Shown one piece after another: positions 1-8,919 of a stretch of 64,000 nt of DNA. Below the pieces are notes generated by a model. It ran no database searches and had not been told where the DNA came from. It saw only the letters and a program-made list of their open reading frames with translations. The number at the start of each line of letters is the position of its first letter. Within the stretch, counting starts at the first letter, position 1. Made by a program: the position numbers and the translations under genes. Origin of the DNA: Pedobacter westerhofensis (GTDB taxonomy: Bacteria; Bacteroidota; Bacteroidia; Sphingobacteriales; Sphingobacteriaceae); NCBI RefSeq assembly GCF_900182595.1, contig NZ_FXTN01000001.1:1-64000 (forward strand). Reading direction: 5' to 3'.

Positions 1-231
1 AACTCCTTCGGGTATGCTTTTCTCTGTTGTGACATAATTTCTGTTAAGATAAGTAATCCTCTTAACTCTGTGTCTACTCAAATGTAGCAAGTCCATTTGT
101 TTAAAATCGATTATGAGAAATTGAGGGAATAATGATAATTAATTTAAACTATTAGGTCCGTTCACAGACTTAATGAGTCTTATAATAATCGTTCGAAAAT
201 AATGAGTTTGTATTTATTGTTCGGTAATAAA

Positions 232-2442
232 TTAGGCGTTTATTTTAATTGTATCTAACAGCTTGTCCAAGGTGATGGGATAATCCCGTACCCTTACCCC
301 AGTAGCATTATAAACTGCATTTGCAATGGCAGCTGCAACGCCTACTAAACCAAGCTCACCAATCCCTTTTGCTTTCATGGGAGACATAGTAGGGTCAACA
401 TCATCTAACAGGATGACTTCCTGATAAGGAATATCTGCATGTACGGGAACCTTGTAGCCTGCAAGATCATGGTTTACAAAAAAACCACGACTTTTATCAA
501 CAACCAGATCTTCCATTAAAGCGGCTCCAACGCCCATGGTCATTGCACCGACAACCTGGCTACGCGCAGATTTGGGGTTTAAAATTCTTCCTGCCTGACA
601 AACTGCAAGCATTCGCCTAACCCGTATTTCACAGGTATACATATTCACTGCAACCTCAACGAAGTGCGCACCAAATGTATCCTGCGCATATTGCTTAGAA
701 AGTTCTCCATAAGTCATTTCGTCTTCAGCGAATAGATCTCCTGTCTTTGCAGCATCACCCAACGCAACACTACGGTTACCTGAATGGACCTTACCGTCAG
801 AAAATTCTGTTTTCTCCGGATCAAAACCAAACGATCTGGCCACCGATTCGCGAAGCTTTACACATGCGGCGTAAACCCCGGACGTAGAAGAAGCTGCACC
901 CCATTGACCTCCAGAGCCAGAAGATTCGGGAAAGGCAGAGTCTCCTAGCTTTACGATCACTTTTTCGATATTTACACCCATCATTTCAGCTGCAGTTTGT
1001 CCGATAATAGTATAACTGCCTGTTCCAATATCTGTCATGTCGGTTTCTACAGTTATCATCCCTTCTTTATCCAAACGCACCCTTGCGGCTGATTTTGTAA
1101 TTGGTGCACCACGAATCGCAGAAGCAACGCCTATACCAATTAGCCATTTTCCCTCTCGGATACTGCCCGGAATCGCCTGACGCCGTTTCCAATTAAATTT
1201 CTCTGCACCGTCGCGCAAACATTTTACCAATTGCCGTGTCGAAAAATTTCGTGTTGGGTTGGATGGGTCAACCTGCGTATCATTATGGATCCTAAATTCC
1301 ACTGGATCAATCTTCAATTTTTCTGCCATCTCGTCCATCGCAATTTCCAGTGCCATCATGCCGCTGGCCTCGCCTGGTGCACGCATAGCATTGCCCTCAG
1401 CAAGGTCTAGCACTGCAAGTCGCAAATGAGACATTCGGTTTGCACCAGCATAGAGTGAACGAGTGGGTGCAGTTGCAGACTCAGTTCTACCACCAGCGAT
1501 GTTGCCTGACCAGCTTTCATGTCCTATGGCTGTAATGGTACCGTCTGTTGCTGCTCCAATTCTGATGCGCTGAATTGTTGCCGGACGGTGCGTAGTATTG
1601 TTAAAGATTAATGGCCTTTGCAACGTCAGTTTTACAGGACGTCCTGCTGCTCTGGCACCCAGTGATGCAGCAACTATATCAGAGAGCACCGTACCCTTAC
1701 CTCCAAACCCCCCACCAATAAAAGAAGAGATCAGTCTAACATTCTCTTTAGGTATTCCAAGCACATTTGCCAAATCCCGTACACCCCAGTTCAACTGCTG
1801 AATCGAACACCAGCAGGTTAGTTTATCACCGTTCCATCTCGCGAACGCAGCATGAGGCTCCATCATGGCATGGGATTGATCAGGCGTAGTATAAGTTTCA
1901 TCAAGCTTAACAGCTGCAGTAGCAAAGGCTCCCTCAAAATCGCCAAGTTCAGTTTGGGGAGGGGGGCCAAACTGCCCGGCCTGTGGAGTAATAGCAGAAT
2001 CTTTGACTGCTTCAAGGTCAAAAGATCCTTTAACCCTGGTATAAGTGATTTTCAACAATGCTGCAGCCGATCTTGCCTGTTCAAAAGTTTCTGCAACAAT
2101 GACTGCTACTGCCTGATGGTAGTGATCAATATCTGGGCCGGCCAAAAGTTTGTCGGCATAAAATTTACCTTTCTGAAGTGGCCCTGCATTCTCGTAGGTA
2201 ACAATAGCAAGAACACCTGGGGCATTTTTAGCAGCATATTGGTTAATGGAATCAATACGCCCTTTTCCAATGGCTGCGCCAACAACATATCCATAAGCAT
2301 GACCTTTGTTGAGCTCATTATACTCGTAGGCATATTTTGCAGTTCCCGTAGTTTTTAAGGGCCCTTCGATTCGGTCTAAGGGCTTACCAATTACCTTCAT
2401 CTGGTCAATTGGATTGGTGCCCGCTGGTTTATCAAATTTCAT
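232..2442 (-). CDS. Molybdopterin-binding subunit of a xanthine-dehydrogenase-family aldehyde oxidoreductase (PaoC/YagR-like)
   Basis: 736-residue large subunit of a three-part molybdenum hydroxylase that oxidises aldehydes to acids. The glycine-rich motif GGGFGGKG lies at residues 243-250, and the C-terminal GIGELG (about 693-698) carries the expected catalytic glutamate near 696. The length is normal for the PaoC type. It is the last gene of a minus-strand run: the FAD subunit ends directly before its start codon, and the iron-sulfur subunit is upstream, which is the order of E. coli paoABC. The iron-sulfur gene is frameshifted (see 3397-4043), so the complex may not assemble. No signal peptide is visible; in this family export rides on the Tat signal of the small subunit. 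The family call is firm; the actual substrate is not known. Confidence 0.93.
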   Translation of the reverse strand: MKFDKPAGTNPIDQMKVIGKPLDRIEGPLKTTGTAKYAYEYNELNKGHAYGYVVGAAIGKGRIDSINQYAAKNAPGVLAIVTYENAGPLQKGKFYADKLLAGPDIDHYHQAVAVIVAETFEQARSAAALLKITYTRVKGSFDLEAVKDSAITPQAGQFGPPPQTELGDFEGAFATAAVKLDETYTTPDQSHAMMEPHAAFARWNGDKLTCWCSIQQLNWGVRDLANVLGIPKENVRLISSFIGGGFGGKGTVLSDIVAASLGARAAGRPVKLTLQRPLIFNNTTHRPATIQRIRIGAATDGTITAIGHESWSGNIAGGRTESATAPTRSLYAGANRMSHLRLAVLDLAEGNAMRAPGEASGMMALEIAMDEMAEKLKIDPVEFRIHNDTQVDPSNPTRNFSTRQLVKCLRDGAEKFNWKRRQAIPGSIREGKWLIGIGVASAIRGAPITKSAARVRLDKEGMITVETDMTDIGTGSYTIIGQTAAEMMGVNIEKVIVKLGDSAFPESSGSGGQWGAASSTSGVYAACVKLRESVARSFGFDPEKTEFSDGKVHSGNRSVALGDAAKTGDLFAEDEMTYGELSKQYAQDTFGAHFVEVAVNMYTCEIRVRRMLAVCQAGRILNPKSARSQVVGAMTMGVGAALMEDLVVDKSRGFFVNHDLAGYKVPVHADIPYQEVILLDDVDPTMSPMKAKGIGELGLVGVAAAIANAVYNATGVRVRDYPITLDKLLDTIKINA

Positions 2443-3393
2443 TTAGCTTCTCCCTTCTTTTAAGATACCTTCCAAAGTACGTTCTACTAGTTTAATCTTA
2501 AAAGCATTTTCATGTGTAGGCCTTGCTTTTGCCAAAAGCTTTTCTGTAAAAGCTTTTGATCCAAGAGGCAATAATTTTTCAATGCTTTCACTCCGCCAGG
2601 GTTTTGCGGCAACCCCACCTAACGCAATGCGGCCTGAACCGTCGTTTTGAAGAATGGCACCTACCGATACCAAAGCAAACGCATAGGAGGACCTATCTCG
2701 AACCTTATGATAGAAATGCATTCCACCTGTTGGCGGAGGAAGAATCACCGAGGTTATAAGTTCGGCTTTTCCCAGAACAGTTTCTATATGTGGTGTTTTT
2801 CCTGGAAGACGATAAAAGTCTGCAATCGGAATACTTCGGACCTTACCTTTAGGGTTTACCGTTTCAATAGTAGCGTCAAGAGCCATCATGGCAACTGCCA
2901 TATCACTTGGGTGAGTTGCAATACAGGCATCACCGGAACCGATCACAGCCAGTTGACGGCTATAGCCATTTATGGCTGCACAACCACTGCCAGGAACCCG
3001 CTTATTGCAGGGCTGGTTGGTGTCATAGAAATATGGGCAACGGGTTCTTTGCAGGAGATTTCCTGCGGTTGTCGCTTTATTCCGAAGCTGTCCGGATGCC
3101 CCTGCAAGCAATGCTCTCGATAGAATTTGATAATCCCGTCTTACTGATGCATCCGAAGCAAGATCGGTATTTGAAAGCAGGGCTCCTATTCGGAGACCGC
3201 CGCTTGATGTGTGTTCAATTTTATTAAGTTCTAATTTGCCAATGTCGATCAGGTGTACAGGAGTTTCGATCTGTAACTTCATCAAGTCAAGCAAATTAGT
3301 ACCTCCTGCAAGAAACTTTGATCCAGGCATGCGAGCTGCAGCTGCTGCAGCTTCTGCGGGAGTATGCACACGCTCGTAAGTAAATGATTTCAT
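2443..3393 (-). CDS. FAD-binding subunit of aldehyde oxidoreductase (PaoB/YagS-like)
   Basis: 316-residue FAD subunit that passes electrons from the iron-sulfur subunit to its acceptor. The FAD pyrophosphate-binding segment [12 protein letters not shown] lies at about residues 27-38 and the second motif [17 protein letters not shown] at 108-124. Cysteines near 119, 129 and 138 (RCPYF, QPCNK, GSGCAA) match the extra [4Fe-4S] loop known from PaoB and from bacterial 4-hydroxybenzoyl-CoA reductase relatives. The start codon is followed without a gap by the large subunit gene, and the corrected iron-sulfur frame ends only a few bases upstream, so the three genes form one transcription unit. Confidence 0.93.
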   Translation of the reverse strand: MKSFTYERVHTPAEAAAAAARMPGSKFLAGGTNLLDLMKLQIETPVHLIDIGKLELNKIEHTSSGGLRIGALLSNTDLASDASVRRDYQILSRALLAGASGQLRNKATTAGNLLQRTRCPYFYDTNQPCNKRVPGSGCAAINGYSRQLAVIGSGDACIATHPSDMAVAMMALDATIETVNPKGKVRSIPIADFYRLPGKTPHIETVLGKAELITSVILPPPTGGMHFYHKVRDRSSYAFALVSVGAILQNDGSGRIALGGVAAKPWRSESIEKLLPLGSKAFTEKLLAKARPTHENAFKIKLVERTLEGILKEGRS

Positions 3394-3396
3394 ATG

Positions 3397-4043
3397 CTAT
3401 GATAGGTGTGAGTTTACTTCTGCCATTGCCTCAGCAATGTTTGAATAGGCACCGCAACGGCAAATATTTCCGCTCATTCTCTCTCGTACTTCCATATTAC
3501 TAAATTTTGATGTACAGTTAAATCTGCGCTTACGTGACTAGGAATGCCTGCTTTGATCTCCTGCAATACCGCTACCGCAGAACAAATTTGTCCGGGCGTA
3601 CAATAACCGCACTGATAACCGTCGTGCTTAACAAAAGCGGCCTGCATGGGATGAAGGCTATCAGGAGTACCCAAACCCTCAATAGTCACTATATGATCTC
3701 CCTCATGTTGTAGCGCCAAAGAAAGGCAGGAATTGATCCGTCGTCCATTGACCAATACCGTGCATGCACCGCATTGCCCATGATCACAACCTTTTTTTGT
3801 TCCAGTAAGCTGCAGGTGCTCACGAAGGGTATCCAGCAAGGTTGTCCGAGTATCCATATGTAGCTGCTGGATTTTACCGTTAACAGTGAAACTGACTTTG
3901 GCAGATGGCACGATCTCAGCTTTGGCTATGGCGAGCGCTTCGACATTATTAATCGTACCAGCGGCAAGGGTGATCGTGACTGCTGCAGCTGTACCCACAA
4001 TCATTTCCCTGCGGGTGAGGTTGAGTTTATTTGAATCTTCCAT
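3397..4043 (-). pseudogene. [2Fe-2S] subunit of aldehyde oxidoreductase (PaoA/YagT-like), frameshifted near its 3' end
   Basis: The small iron-sulfur subunit should carry two [2Fe-2S] clusters. The N-terminus has a twin-arginine-like signal ([14 protein letters not shown], residues 9-22), so periplasmic export by Tat is likely. Plant-type ferredoxin cysteines are at 86, 91, 94 and 106, and the first half of the second cluster motif, QCGYCTPGQ, at 144-152. The open frame then runs into WKYERE and a stop at 3474-3476. Shifting one frame from about position 3496 restores [18 protein letters not shown] and a natural end at 3397, just before the FAD subunit start. The CRC half of the second cluster is therefore lost by a one-base indel. 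It is either a sequencing error or a recent inactivating mutation. Confidence 0.85.
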
Positions 4044-4078
4044 ACCTTACATATATTGACAAAAATTTCAGAAACTGG

Positions 4079-4486
4079 TTAAACTTGACTATAATGTTCT
4101 TCATCGACAGGTTCTAACCATTCCGGTATCCCAGCAGTGATCGCCTGGTGCTCAAACCAACTGTCTTTTGTGGCGCCATGCCAGTGTTTGACACCATCCT
4201 GGATTACGACCACATCTCCAACTCTCAGGGCTTGTGCAGATTTTCCATATTCCTCATACCATCCCTCGCCTCCTGTTACCATCAAAATCTGAAATCCACC
4301 ATTATGGCGATGCCAGTTATTTCTGCACCCTGGCTCAAAGGAAACATTACCTACTATGACACTTATATTAGGATCTGAGACTAAAGCGTTATAATAACTT
4401 TTTCCAATAAAGTGTTGAGCATATGCATCATTTATTTCGCCTATTGGGAAAATAACTCCATTTTGTACTTCTTCATGTTTTGCCAT
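4079..4486 (-). CDS. Cupin-domain protein
   Basis: A 135-residue single-domain cupin. The metal-binding pattern is visible: WHRHNGGFQ (H59, H61, Q66) in the first motif and HWHG (H101, H103) in the second. It has no signal peptide. Small cupins of this kind are often found with carboxymuconolactone decarboxylase-like proteins and aldo/keto or alcohol dehydrogenases in AraC-regulated clusters, and here it sits between a CMD-like protein and the aldehyde oxidoreductase. It resembles the second cupin at 8404-8886 in spacing of motifs and in its C-terminal W-L-(x)n-V-(x)2-E-(x)-Y-S ending. It could be a dioxygenase, isomerase or metal-binding detoxification protein; the reaction cannot be read from sequence. 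Confidence 0.88.
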   Translation of the reverse strand: MAKHEEVQNGVIFPIGEINDAYAQHFIGKSYYNALVSDPNISVIVGNVSFEPGCRNNWHRHNGGFQILMVTGGEGWYEEYGKSAQALRVGDVVVIQDGVKHWHGATKDSWFEHQAITAGIPEWLEPVDEEHYSQV

Positions 4487-4508
4487 GGTGGTAAATTTAA
4501 TTGGTATA

Positions 4509-5459
4509 TTAATTTTCTATAAAAATGTCATTTATAAAGGCCAGAGCATTAAGTGTTCTAGGAAATCCCATATATGGTAGACATTGGGTGATCACGCCAA
4601 TCAATGTGGCTTTATCATTTCCAACATTTTTATTGGCTTGTACATGTGCTTTCACCTGACTATCGGCGCCACCAAGACTGCTTACCATACAGAGTGTTAA
4701 CAATTCTCTTGTTTTTAAAGCAAGCCCGCTACGGGTATAGAAATCACCGAAGCAAAACGCAGATAAATAATCCTGTATATGTTTTTGATTTTCAGGTGCA
4801 CCTGCCCTCATCTTTGGTATAAGATCGCCAAATATTTCTGTCTGCACAGCAATTCCCTCAAGTAAGCGAGTTTCTTCGCTTACTGTCTTTTGACTTGGAA
4901 GTGGTAGAACAATGTTATTGGCTTTAAATACCCCATTTATTTCATTGATAGCATTCAATGTTTTTGGGAAACCGATATATGGTGCACATTGGTAAACCGC
5001 TTCTTTTATTTCAATAGGTGTTACCCCAATTTTTAACGCTGCAGCAACCTGTGATTTAAGTTGAGGCAAATTTTGATTTACTGTAAGAACAACTATTGTT
5101 GTGAGCTCCCGCATCCTGTTATCTAGGTTGCCCTGGTTATAAACCTCTCCAAAAATGAAACTGTTCATTATTTCCTGAAAATCAGGATCAGTTGCTTCTA
5201 TGCCTTTTATCTCTTCGCCAAACAATTGCTTAAAATTTTCTTCGCTCTTCTCCTTACGTGTCATAATTGTTATCTCTTTTATTTTTTTGTTATTAACCTT
5301 AATTTCCGATTTACCTTTAGATTCGCCTATAGGAAGGGCTTTCGCTATTTTCAATTTGTCTAGCTGTTTGGTTTGCTGTGAATAAACTGTTCCTATAAAT
5401 GTAACTAAAGTTAACATTGCAATTATTAAGGTTTTCATCGTCATATTTGCTGCTTTCAA
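4509..5459 (-). CDS. Secreted protein with two carboxymuconolactone decarboxylase-like domains
   Basis: 316 residues with an N-terminal signal peptide (hydrophobic stretch about residues 7-26, ending TVYSQQ). Two CMD/AhpD-like helical repeats follow: the first at about 85-185, containing TRELTTIVVLT-type helix and PYIGFPKTLNA; the second at about 205-310, containing TRELLTLCMV and PYMGFPRTLNA. The AhpD-type CxxC redox pair is absent, so peroxidase activity of that type is unlikely. It lies 22 bases upstream of the cupin gene and 8 bases downstream of the MFS gene, in the same direction, and so is part of the AraC-linked operon. Export predicts that it works in the periplasm, like the aldehyde oxidoreductase. 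Substrate unknown. Confidence 0.9.
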   Translation of the reverse strand: MKAANMTMKTLIIAMLTLVTFIGTVYSQQTKQLDKLKIAKALPIGESKGKSEIKVNNKKIKEITIMTRKEKSEENFKQLFGEEIKGIEATDPDFQEIMNSFIFGEVYNQGNLDNRMRELTTIVVLTVNQNLPQLKSQVAAALKIGVTPIEIKEAVYQCAPYIGFPKTLNAINEINGVFKANNIVLPLPSQKTVSEETRLLEGIAVQTEIFGDLIPKMRAGAPENQKHIQDYLSAFCFGDFYTRSGLALKTRELLTLCMVSSLGGADSQVKAHVQANKNVGNDKATLIGVITQCLPYMGFPRTLNALAFINDIFIEN

Positions 5460-5467
5460 ATTTTTCT

Positions 5468-6682
5468 TTATCTGCTTATTATTTTTTCAATTTCGATCCC
5501 ATGTTTGGCTTGTATTTTAAATGCGATTATTGCGACCAATGAAGCAATCAAGGTAAATAGGCTACTGCAAATGAATACGCCACGTGCACCCGTGTAATCA
5601 AAGAATAAGCCGCCAATTACCGCTCCTAAACTGATAGCCAACTGAATGGTGGCAACTTGGATACCACCACCGCTTTCAGCCTCGTCAGGAATGGTACGGG
5701 TAAGCCAGGCAACCCAACCCACTTGTAACACACCAAATAAAAGACCCCATAATGCTATGAGCGAAGCTGCGACAACATTGTATCCGCCAAATAATACCAA
5801 GAGTGCGACAACAATGCCCATTAGTAGGGGTGCAAAGCCCAATGATTTGTATAAATCCCAAGCTAAAAGATACCGCGCCGATATAGAACCAATCAAATTT
5901 GCAATTCCAAAACCCAATAAAACAGCAGATAACAGATTTGTATCAACGCCGGTAACAGTTTCTAAAAAAGGACGTAAATAGGTGAAGAATGTTGAATAAC
6001 CGATATATAACATCAAGGCTGCCAACATTCCTGCCATTACATTTGGCCGTTTTAGAACTTTTATCAAAGTGCTGAATTTGACTGGCTTATCTACCGGCAT
6101 TGAAGGCAAAGTAAATGCCTGCCAGATTAACGCTATTCCACCTATTACTGCTGAAAGAAGAAACACATTTCGCCAACCAATGTGAGCACCTAAATAACTC
6201 CCCACGGGGGCTGCTACAACTGTTGCGATGGAGACTGCGCCAAAGATTACCGAAAGTGCCTTTGGCACCTTTTCCTTTTGCACCAAGCGCATGGCAGTAG
6301 CAGCAGCCATGGTCCAAAAACCACCAATTCCGATACCTAACAGTACGCGGCCAACTAACAGTATGCCAAAATCTGGAGCAAATGCAACCAGCAGATTGGA
6401 TAAGATTTGCATCAGACAAAAAATCAGCAAGATCCAACGTCTGTTTAGCTGTCTGGTAATAATTGCAATCACTAGACTTGTTACCATTGCCACTATCGCC
6501 GTAACCGAAATGGCCTGTCCTGCAACACCTTCCGTAACAGACAGATCTTTTGCCATGGGCGTCAATAGACTTACGGGCAAAAATTCTGATATGATCAATC
6601 CTGATACACCAAGCGCTACAGCGTATACGGCATTCCAGGAACTCTGTATATTTTTTTCTGGATTATAATTCAGTATCGTCAT
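5468..6682 (-). CDS. MFS transporter, drug/arabinose-efflux type
   Basis: 404-residue inner-membrane transporter with about 12 hydrophobic segments. Family signatures include the loop-2 region ITRQLNRRWILL (a variant of the GxLaDrxGrrxxl motif) and the segment GRVLLGIGIGGFWTMAAATA, which is typical of the YdhP/NepI/arabinose-efflux branch. It most likely exports a small toxic compound by proton antiport. Within the cluster it is followed after 8 bases by the CMD-like gene and preceded by a small lipoprotein gene. Export fits with the detoxifying oxidoreductases around it, but the ligand is inferred only from context. Confidence 0.9.
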   Translation of the reverse strand: MTILNYNPEKNIQSSWNAVYAVALGVSGLIISEFLPVSLLTPMAKDLSVTEGVAGQAISVTAIVAMVTSLVIAIITRQLNRRWILLIFCLMQILSNLLVAFAPDFGILLVGRVLLGIGIGGFWTMAAATAMRLVQKEKVPKALSVIFGAVSIATVVAAPVGSYLGAHIGWRNVFLLSAVIGGIALIWQAFTLPSMPVDKPVKFSTLIKVLKRPNVMAGMLAALMLYIGYSTFFTYLRPFLETVTGVDTNLLSAVLLGFGIANLIGSISARYLLAWDLYKSLGFAPLLMGIVVALLVLFGGYNVVAASLIALWGLLFGVLQVGWVAWLTRTIPDEAESGGGIQVATIQLAISLGAVIGGLFFDYTGARGVFICSSLFTLIASLVAIIAFKIQAKHGIEIEKIISR

Positions 6683-6720
6683 TTTTGGTTAACTGCTTTC
6701 TTTAACATTTCTGATAATGC

Positions 6721-7197
6721 TTACTGTAATTCAAACTTGACATTCACATCTCCGGATCCTAATTCAGCAATAAGTCCGGTTACGTTGTCAATTTTACCAA
6801 GCCTTGTGTAACTATATGAAGTATTGAAGCCCTTATAAAAAAGCACCAAACAGTTATTGCCATACAACATTAGATCCCCAACCTGAATATTCCCTACGGC
6901 AGATGCACTAGTTGGCAGGGTGCGAGGGAAGGGAAAAAATTTCTCGTTCGAATTGAGATCCTCCATCTTGATACTAAGTGGCAACATTGCTTTGAGTGCA
7001 GTTGCAGAGGCGTTATTATTAAGTGTCGCTGTAAAAACAGTTGTTCCTACTGTGATTTTCATCTTACTTCCTATTGGATTGCCAGTGTTTCCATTCTCCG
7101 AGTCTACTACTACAACTGTCTCCTCGCCTTTATCACAGCTAGACATGCCCAAACACAAAGAGCCAAGCAACATGATACTTATCAATAAATATTTCAT
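6721..7197 (-). CDS. Cyclophilin-like-fold lipoprotein
   Basis: 158 residues. The N-terminus is a lipoprotein signal with lipobox LGMSSC, so the protein should be anchored to a membrane. After a short acidic and valine-rich linker the remainder (about residues 45-157) matches the cyclophilin-like domain seen in Bacteroidota and Firmicutes flavin-reductase-type operons: KMKITVGTTVFTATL at the start, a central FFPFPRTLP, and VGDLMLYGNNCLVLFY. Proline isomerase residues are not evident. These small proteins often sit beside alcohol dehydrogenase, aldo/keto reductase and AraC genes, as here (10 bases downstream of the alcohol dehydrogenase). Role unknown. Confidence 0.8.
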   Translation of the reverse strand: MKYLLISIMLLGSLCLGMSSCDKGEETVVVVDSENGNTGNPIGSKMKITVGTTVFTATLNNNASATALKAMLPLSIKMEDLNSNEKFFPFPRTLPTSASAVGNIQVGDLMLYGNNCLVLFYKGFNTSYSYTRLGKIDNVTGLIAELGSGDVNVKFELQ

Positions 7198-7207
7198 CTT
7201 TTCAATT

Positions 7208-8269
7208 TTAGAATGTTGAGGCGTCGATCACATATCGGTATCTGGCTTCCTTATTTACTACTTTAATCCAGGCTTCGTTTATCTCCGTAGCTTTAATCAC
7301 CTCTATTTGAGGATAGATCTTTTTTTCTGCGCAATAATCCATCAGCTCCTGGGTTTCAGGAATGCCACCAATCATCGAACCGTTAAAATTTACACGATTA
7401 AAAATCATGTTAAAATTATTGATGGTTAATTCGCCATTTACGGGTTGCCCCACCTGGGTAAAGGAGCCATAAGGCTTTACACAATCTATATAAGCCGACA
7501 TTTCATATGCATATGGAACTGTTGAGATCATATAATCGAGCTTACCTTTCCATGGGCTTAAATCTTCTGCAGAATTAACTACAATTACCTCTTTTGCACC
7601 AAATCCCCTAATATCATCTGCTTTAGAAGACGAAGTAGTGAATGCATATACATCAGCTTCTTTAGAAATAGCCAATTTAATCGCCATATGTCCTAAACCA
7701 CCAATTCCTACAACGCCAATCTTGTCCCCTTTTTTAAACTTCACTTTCATCATGGGAGAATAGGTTGTGATACCGGCACACAGCAATGGCGCTGCGTATT
7801 TCAGATCGATACTTTCAGGAATTTTAATGGCAAAATGTTCGGTTACCACAATATTATTGGCATAGCCTCCTTGGGTAATTCCCGATGGAGATGATTTTTC
7901 CAGCGAACCGTAAGTACCTACCATTCCTGTCGTTTCACAATGGTGCTCTTCACCATTCTTACAGCTTTCACATTCCATACAGCTGTTTACCATGCAACCA
8001 ACGCCTGCCTTATCGCCTAATTTGAACTTGGTCACGTTTTTACCAACCGCAGTTACAATCCCTGCAATCTCATGTCCGGGAACCTGGGGATATTGTTCTG
8101 GTCCCCAATGTCCTTTAATGGTATGAATATCTGAGTGGCAAATGCCTGAAAATTTGATGTCGATCAATATGTCGTTGTCCCCAACTGCTCTGCGCTCAAA
8201 GTTCCAGGGAACCAATGTTCCTTGTTCATCTTTTCCTGCGTAACCCTTTGATGCTATATTTTTGCTCAT
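7208..8269 (-). CDS. Zinc-dependent NAD(P)-linked alcohol dehydrogenase, YahK/cinnamyl-alcohol-dehydrogenase type
   Basis: 353 residues, full length for the family. Catalytic zinc ligands are visible in SGICHSDIH (C44) and VPGHEIAG (H66, E67). The structural zinc site has cysteines at 97, 100, 103 and 111 (CMECESC...C). The Rossmann nucleotide-binding turn is GVVGIGGLGHMA in the middle of the chain. Enzymes of this clade (YahK, Adh-type CADs) reduce a wide range of aldehydes with NADPH. In this operon it could turn reactive aldehydes into alcohols, while the molybdenum enzyme oxidises them in the periplasm. Cytosolic, no signal peptide. Confidence 0.93.
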   Translation of the reverse strand: MSKNIASKGYAGKDEQGTLVPWNFERRAVGDNDILIDIKFSGICHSDIHTIKGHWGPEQYPQVPGHEIAGIVTAVGKNVTKFKLGDKAGVGCMVNSCMECESCKNGEEHHCETTGMVGTYGSLEKSSPSGITQGGYANNIVVTEHFAIKIPESIDLKYAAPLLCAGITTYSPMMKVKFKKGDKIGVVGIGGLGHMAIKLAISKEADVYAFTTSSSKADDIRGFGAKEVIVVNSAEDLSPWKGKLDYMISTVPYAYEMSAYIDCVKPYGSFTQVGQPVNGELTINNFNMIFNRVNFNGSMIGGIPETQELMDYCAEKKIYPQIEVIKATEINEAWIKVVNKEARYRYVIDASTF

Positions 8270-8292
8270 AATTTCTTTATTATATGTTTGTG

Positions 8293-8388
8293 CTAAATTT
8301 TTATTGGACCTGCAAGCATTAATCCTGCACCAACGACGGCGGATTGATGAATAAATTTCCTCCTTGAAGAGTGACCTTTACGTTCCAT
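8293..8388 (-). pseudogene. 31-codon Tat-signal mini-ORF, probable remnant of a deleted oxidoreductase gene
   Basis: A short open frame between the alcohol dehydrogenase and the second cupin encodes 31 residues that look exactly like a twin-arginine signal peptide: SSRRKFIHQSAVVGAG followed by LMLAGP, then a stop. No mature domain follows. The start ATG (8386-8388) lies beside an alternating TA run at about 8388-8400. I read it as the surviving 5' end of a secreted oxidoreductase gene, with the rest deleted between it and the dehydrogenase. A free-standing small peptide cannot be excluded. Confidence 0.55.
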
Positions 8389-8403
8389 ATATATATATAT
8401 TAT

Positions 8404-8886
8404 TTATTTACTGAGATATTGTTCGTCTGTTACCTTCTGCAACCAGGTTACAATGCCCTTTTCTGTTTTTGGCAAGATGTATATTTGTAGCATTCCGGCT
8501 TGGGGGCTTGCACCATGCCAATGTTCTACGTTTGGAGGGCATTTCACTATGTCGCCTTTTTTAAGGGTCTGTCTTGGCTGACCTTTTATCTGGTGGTAAC
8601 CCTCACCATCGGTGATGATCAGTATCTGTCCCGAGGGATGTGTGTGCCAGTTGCTTCTAGCACCAGGCTCAAAATAGACGTTTCCAACAACGGTATTATA
8701 GACCGAGTCATTTTCTATCAGACCGATGTTCCAGGCCTTTCCTGTAAAATTATCGGCAGGTCCAAGTTCACCTTTCGGAAATACAAAATTCGGATTATTC
8801 TGATCTACCTTGTTGGTGATCTGTGCCCTACTATTTATACTCAAGAGTATTAAGAAAGCAATTGCGCTTATTGATAATGTTTTCAT
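8404..8886 (-). CDS. Secreted cupin-domain protein
   Basis: 160 residues with an N-terminal signal peptide (hydrophobic residues about 5-20, ending INSRAQ), so periplasmic. Cupin motif 1 is SNWHTHPSGQ and motif 2 contains EHWHGASP; the histidines should bind a metal ion. It is a paralogue of the cytosolic cupin at 4079-4486, with the same order of motifs and a similar C-terminal tail ending EQYLSK. It lies between the broken Tat leader and the hydrolase gene. Exact reaction unknown; the double cupin arrangement (one cytosolic, one exported) is notable. Confidence 0.88.
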   Translation of the reverse strand: MKTLSISAIAFLILLSINSRAQITNKVDQNNPNFVFPKGELGPADNFTGKAWNIGLIENDSVYNTVVGNVYFEPGARSNWHTHPSGQILIITDGEGYHQIKGQPRQTLKKGDIVKCPPNVEHWHGASPQAGMLQIYILPKTEKGIVTWLQKVTDEQYLSK

Positions 8887-8919
8887 CTGTTTTTAAATTT
8901 TAGGTTATAACTATCTTTT

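Noticed and set aside
1598..2358. Open frames on the plus strand across the molybdenum subunit gene
   Set aside because: They are antisense to a strongly conserved gene, have no domains or signal, and vanish as soon as the real frame is used.
8388..8400. Alternating TA run as a possible regulatory or phase-variable repeat
   Set aside because: Only six units in an intergenic AT-rich spot and not between promoter elements; no sign of function beyond a possible breakpoint.
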